Source of the DNA: Planctomycetaceae bacterium
GTDB taxonomy: Bacteria > Planctomycetota > Planctomycetia > Pirellulales > Thermoguttaceae
NCBI GenBank assembly: GCA_031266315.1
Contig: JAISBG010000059.1
Span: forward strand, 1-8,735
DNA: 8,735 bases
Direction: 5' to 3'
Of this stretch, positions 5,632 to 8,735 are shown piece after piece. How positions within the stretch are numbered: the stretch's first letter is position 1; the number at the start of each line of letters is the position of its first letter. The notes beneath the pieces are model-generated. The model did not search any database, was not told where the DNA came from, and saw only the letters and a list, made by a program, of their open reading frames with translations. Position numbers and translations under genes: made by a program.

Positions 5632-8600
5632 TCAGTGTACGGTGTTAATTGCGCGGTTAAACACTTCTCTTGCCCGCTCAATGATACATTTCGTCAACGT
5701 TTGGTTGGTTTTGAGTGAAGTAATTCGGTTTTGCTCTTCTTTAAAACGTTTTTTACACGCTTCGATTAGTTTTTCGTCTTCTTCTTTATCGTTGCCCCAA
5801 TACACGAACTCAGGATATTCCTGATTCGCAAACGCATTGCGATAAATGAATAATATCGATTTTTCGGCTTTGCCGACCTTCAATTTTTCGACAACCGCAC
5901 CGAAATCAATAAATTTCTGTCCGTGTTCTATTTTCGGTTGCGGATTGTATTTCGCAATAACTTTCTTTTCGAGTTCGTGAACCACTTCAAACACCCCTTT
6001 GCATAAACGGTCATAATCGGAAAATTCGGTCTCAACATCCTCATAACGGACAACCAAAGGAGCGGTTGTTGAATTGCCAGAGATGCGATTAAGATTATGT
6101 AACAACGACGGCAATCGGGCATCATTGAACAAACGATGGAAGTTACCGTAATTCTTCAGTTTCATTTCGCCCGTGATGACAACTTCCCAATCGTTAGGCA
6201 GAGCGATTTTGTTCTTCATTTCTTCGGGCGAATACGGACGACTCGGCAACCGGAGCGACCACGACAATTTTTGAGTTGCATCGTTTAACAAAAACATTTT
6301 CCGCTTAATGTTCTGCAATTTTACACCTAGTACGTTTTGCATCCCGAGTAGTTCGAGCATGGCGTAAAATAACGCGATGTCCTGCAAACGAGTATGACGC
6401 AAACCGGATTCAAGAGAATCAAAGAATTTCACGATATTGAGGAACCGTTCCTTGTGATTCGGGTTATTTGCCGTTAATGTTAAATATTCTTTTTCAATAG
6501 AATACAACGTGGAAAGTGTTGGGGACTCTTTCCATTGGCGGTAAAGTTTTTCCTGATCTTGCGGTTTGATTCCAATGTCGTTTCGTCGCCGCATTTTCTC
6601 CGGCGCAAGGAAACTCGTTAACCGTTTGAATATTTCGCTTTCGGCAGAACGTTTTTCGGTGTAAAACCATTGGAAACCGTCGTCGTTCCATTCGTGGAAC
6701 TTTTGGATAAGGAATGTTTGATTGACTCGCTTGGGCAGTTCGCCGATTCTATTCGGGAACTTTTCACGCAGCACGTCCAAAACAAGGTCGGTAAAAAATC
6801 CTCTCGGTAAATTGATCGGATGTTTTTTAGCCGTGTCCGCCCATTTTACAATATATCCGACTTCGCCTTTTTTCGTGTTTCGGGCAAAACGGCGGCGGAG
6901 AACATAACAATCTTCCGGTTTATCCAAATATCCCTTCAAAAAGTTAATTTTCCCAATGAGATAACTCTCGAAGAACCTTTCAAACGACACTAAATTATTT
7001 TTCAACAGGTTTTCGATGAATGCCGGATTTTTCGTTAATCCCGCTAAAACAAAGATTTGTCGAAGCGAATCCTTGCGGTAGTCGAAGAACGCCAGTGATC
7101 GCTGCAACGCCTGAAAGTTAGCGGACGTAACTTTGCCGTTGTGTTTGCCAACTTCCTGCGCTGTCGGTTTTTGCAACTTGATGACATCTCTCGCAAGGAA
7201 CGACGCCATATTGCCGGGTTTGAATCGCGGTTGTTTTGACTTTTTCCCCTGTTTGAATCCGCCCTGTTTGTAAATGACTTCCTGTTCCTTCTTGAAATTG
7301 TTGAGTTTGTGCTGTGTATCGTCAATGATCTTTTGCAATATCTCTTTGGACTGAGCGGCGAATTTCGTATTCGGTTTTGTTTTGCCGGTATTGATGAATG
7401 TTTTCAATTCGTCCGGCAAATTGGCAAAGTTGAGACCGAAATTCTTCACATCGTTTTCGGATATTTTTTGACCAGCGGCAATTGCCTGACGGAATTGGTT
7501 CCAATTGCCGTGAAACTCTTTGAGACGTTGCTCAACCGTTGCGGCTTTTCCCTGACTGGCAAGAAACAACAACGTCGGCAATTCATAAACAGAGAGCCAC
7601 ACATCAGGTTCGGGATTTTGGAAACGAATCCGTTGTTTCTCATCTTTTTTGTTAAACGTTGCCTCTTTCTTTTCGGTGAGAGACAGACCGATGTTGTTTG
7701 CTCCAAAAGCGTAGCACGGCAATACATCAACACGGTAATACGTCATATCCGGTTTCAAACCGGCGGCGGGTTTCCAGTAGAGCGTATCTGGTTTTTCACG
7801 GTCGGTTTTGTAATCGTTAACGGCATCTTGAATCCGTTGGAAACAATAAACCTGCTTGGACAAACGGCGGTGTTCAATCGGTACTCCGTCAATCATATTC
7901 GTTTTTCCGTAATCGGCAATGAAAAAAGTACCTTTATCGACGGCAAAACGTAAATCAGCAAATTTCTCTTGCAAATCAAAATATGCCAACGCCAAGTTGA
8001 TAAACCGGTTTCCGTCAAACCGTTTGGAAAGATTTATTTCATCGCTGGAACGAAAGTCTTCTTGGATTGCGGTTGAAAACATTTTGAAGAGTTCATCGGG
8101 ACATTTATGCAGTTCGTTGAAAATATCCAAGCCCAGCATTTGCGGTGCGAGCAAATCGCTGGTTTCCAAACGTGTTCGCGGCAGACTAATATGCAGACAG
8201 GAAAACGCCCGAATGATTAACTGTTTCTTGTTGTTTGGAATTTCTTTCAAACCTTGTACTAGTTGGCTGATGTACTTCGGTTCCAAAAATTGGGAAACGA
8301 AAAACGCAAGACCAAGCGGTGAAAAATCCGTTTTCGTTTTGTTGAAGAAACCAAAACCAAATAAATACTGTGGATTTTCAGCCGATTTTTGACGTTGTAC
8401 AATTTTTGGTGTTAGCGGCAAGAGTTCTATTTCGGATCTTCGGTCATCCATTTTTCCTTTGTAAAACCGTTCTTTAACAGTTCGGCGGTTGATTTCGATT
8501 AACCGGCTGAGGTCGTAAAGATTTTTCATTTCGGGTTTGTCGAAGTCCAGATTTTTTCCTTCGTGAACCGCGTGAGCGTAAAAATTCCGCTTATCGTACA

Positions 8601-8735
8601 AGAGTTCGGCGTAATAAAGGAGCAGATCGGCAATTTCAGCAGGGGCAATCTGATTACTGGGAACATTTCTGTTGCTTTTTTTATCTTTACGAGCCGTTTC
8701 CCGATGGTTTTTGATTTCCCGAAGAAAGGGCAACC
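5632..8735 (-). CDS. cas13b: Type VI-B CRISPR effector Cas13b, 5'-truncated by window edge, altered second HEPN motif
   Basis: Cas13b uses a crRNA to recognise RNA and cleaves it, with collateral cleavage, at a composite site built from two HEPN domains. The window holds 1033 codons and the TGA stop. The first codon is TTG at the very edge, so the true start lies outside. HEPN1 is at R49-NFYA-H54, whereas in full Cas13b this motif lies roughly 115-150 residues in, so some 60-100 residues are missing. Recognisable Cas13b landmarks follow in order: DFSPLGLAFFVSQFLEPKY (136-154), LPRTRLETSD (184-193), LGLDIFNELHKCPDELF (200-216), PDVWLSVYELPTLLFL (376-391), GNMASFLARDVIKLQKP (507-523), INLPRGFF (640-647) and RHTRLQDIALF (779-789). 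HEPN2 is at R965-NAFA-N970-QEYP, where the family has R-N-x-F-x-H. The Tyr-Pro spacing after it is unchanged, pointing to substitution and not deletion. HEPN motifs at both ends exclude Cas13a, c and d. No array, csx27 or csx28 is in view. Confidence 0.93.
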   Translation of the reverse strand, partial: LPFLREIKNHRETARKDKKSNRNVPSNQIAPAEIADLLLYYAELLYDKRNFYAHAVHEGKNLDFDKPEMKNLYDLSRLIEINRRTVKERFYKGKMDDRRSEIELLPLTPKIVQRQKSAENPQYLFGFGFFNKTKTDFSPLGLAFFVSQFLEPKYISQLVQGLKEIPNNKKQLIIRAFSCLHISLPRTRLETSDLLAPQMLGLDIFNELHKCPDELFKMFSTAIQEDFRSSDEINLSKRFDGNRFINLALAYFDLQEKFADLRFAVDKGTFFIADYGKTNMIDGVPIEHRRLSKQVYCFQRIQDAVNDYKTDREKPDTLYWKPAAGLKPDMTYYRVDVLPCYAFGANNIGLSLTEKKEATFNKKDEKQRIRFQNPEPDVWLSVYELPTLLFLASQGKAATVEQRLKEFHGNWNQFRQAIAAGQKISENDVKNFGLNFANLPDELKTFINTGKTKPNTKFAAQSKEILQKIIDDTQHKLNNFKKEQEVIYKQGGFKQGKKSKQPRFKPGNMASFLARDVIKLQKPTAQEVGKHNGKVTSANFQALQRSLAFFDYRKDSLRQIFVLAGLTKNPAFIENLLKNNLVSFERFFESYLIGKINFLKGYLDKPEDCYVLRRRFARNTKKGEVGYIVKWADTAKKHPINLPRGFFTDLVLDVLREKFPNRIGELPKRVNQTFLIQKFHEWNDDGFQWFYTEKRSAESEIFKRLTSFLAPEKMRRRNDIGIKPQDQEKLYRQWKESPTLSTLYSIEKEYLTLTANNPNHKERFLNIVKFFDSLESGLRHTRLQDIALFYAMLELLGMQNVLGVKLQNIKRKMFLLNDATQKLSWSLRLPSRPYSPEEMKNKIALPNDWEVVITGEMKLKNYGNFHRLFNDARLPSLLHNLNRISGNSTTAPLVVRYEDVETEFSDYDRLCKGVFEVVHELEKKVIAKYNPQPKIEHGQKFIDFGAVVEKLKVGKAEKSILFIYRNAFANQEYPEFVYWGNDKEEDEKLIEACKKRFKEEQNRITSLKTNQTLTKCIIERAREVFNRAINTVH

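Noticed and set aside
7309..7953. 214-codon plus-strand open frame
   Set aside because: It is antisense to the continuous, well-conserved cas13b frame and shows no recognisable domain or ribosome site.
5632..8735. Cas13a, Cas13d or compact Cas13X/Y
   Set aside because: The HEPN motifs lie near the two ends of a protein longer than 1033 residues with Cas13b landmark segments. Cas13a and Cas13d place HEPN1 further inside, and Cas13X/Y are about 800 residues.

Overview
The window looks like chromosomal DNA of a planctomycete of moderate GC content. Three neighbouring genes are family types characteristic of Planctomycetota: an HzsA-related multihaem/beta-propeller protein, a small transthyretin-like lipoprotein, and a DUF1559 prepilin-like protein. 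A gut or other host-associated lineage is a guess from the moderate GC and the short genes, not shown by the sequence. All four genes lie on the minus strand, so transcription runs from right to left.

Layout in transcription order. Positions 8735-5632 hold a large gene cut by the window edge at its 5' end. It encodes a Cas13b-type (CRISPR type VI-B) RNA-guided RNA nuclease, with a HEPN motif near each end of the protein. The N-terminal HEPN motif is intact (R-N-F-Y-A-H). The C-terminal one reads R-N-A-F-A-N, so the expected catalytic histidine is an asparagine. No CRISPR array and no csx27/csx28-like gene is visible, so any array or accessory gene must lie to the right of the window or elsewhere. 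Positions 5631-5209 are non-coding and hold a structured 119-nt inverted-repeat element, an AT-rich hairpin and a candidate promoter. Positions 5155 (or 5208) to 3881 encode the DUF1559 prepilin-like protein. Its 5' end contains a run of 13 G residues, and the best-supported start codon (ATG 5208, with a Shine-Dalgarno) is out of frame with the rest of the gene at this tract length. This is the signature of a phase-variable switch. Positions 3880-3442 are an intergenic repeat island: two head-to-head copies of a three-hairpin repeat plus two other hairpins. Positions 3441-2962 encode the lipoprotein. Positions 2961-2637 hold a 182-nt inverted-repeat element that shares a 38-nt hairpin core with the element next to cas13b. 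Positions 2636-201 encode the HzsA-related protein. Positions 1-113 hold a third copy of the three-hairpin repeat, including a likely bidirectional terminator.

How it fits together. The three planctomycete genes all encode exported or surface-anchored proteins. They are separated by repeat-rich gaps of more than 300 bases, so they are probably separate transcription units and not one operon. The cas13b gene is the outlier: the family is best known from Bacteroidota, and here it sits in a planctomycete neighbourhood, which suggests transfer. The most unusual points are the natural loss of the second HEPN histidine, the poly-G switch in the prepilin-like gene, and two families of intergenic elements whose hairpin stems show compensatory base changes.
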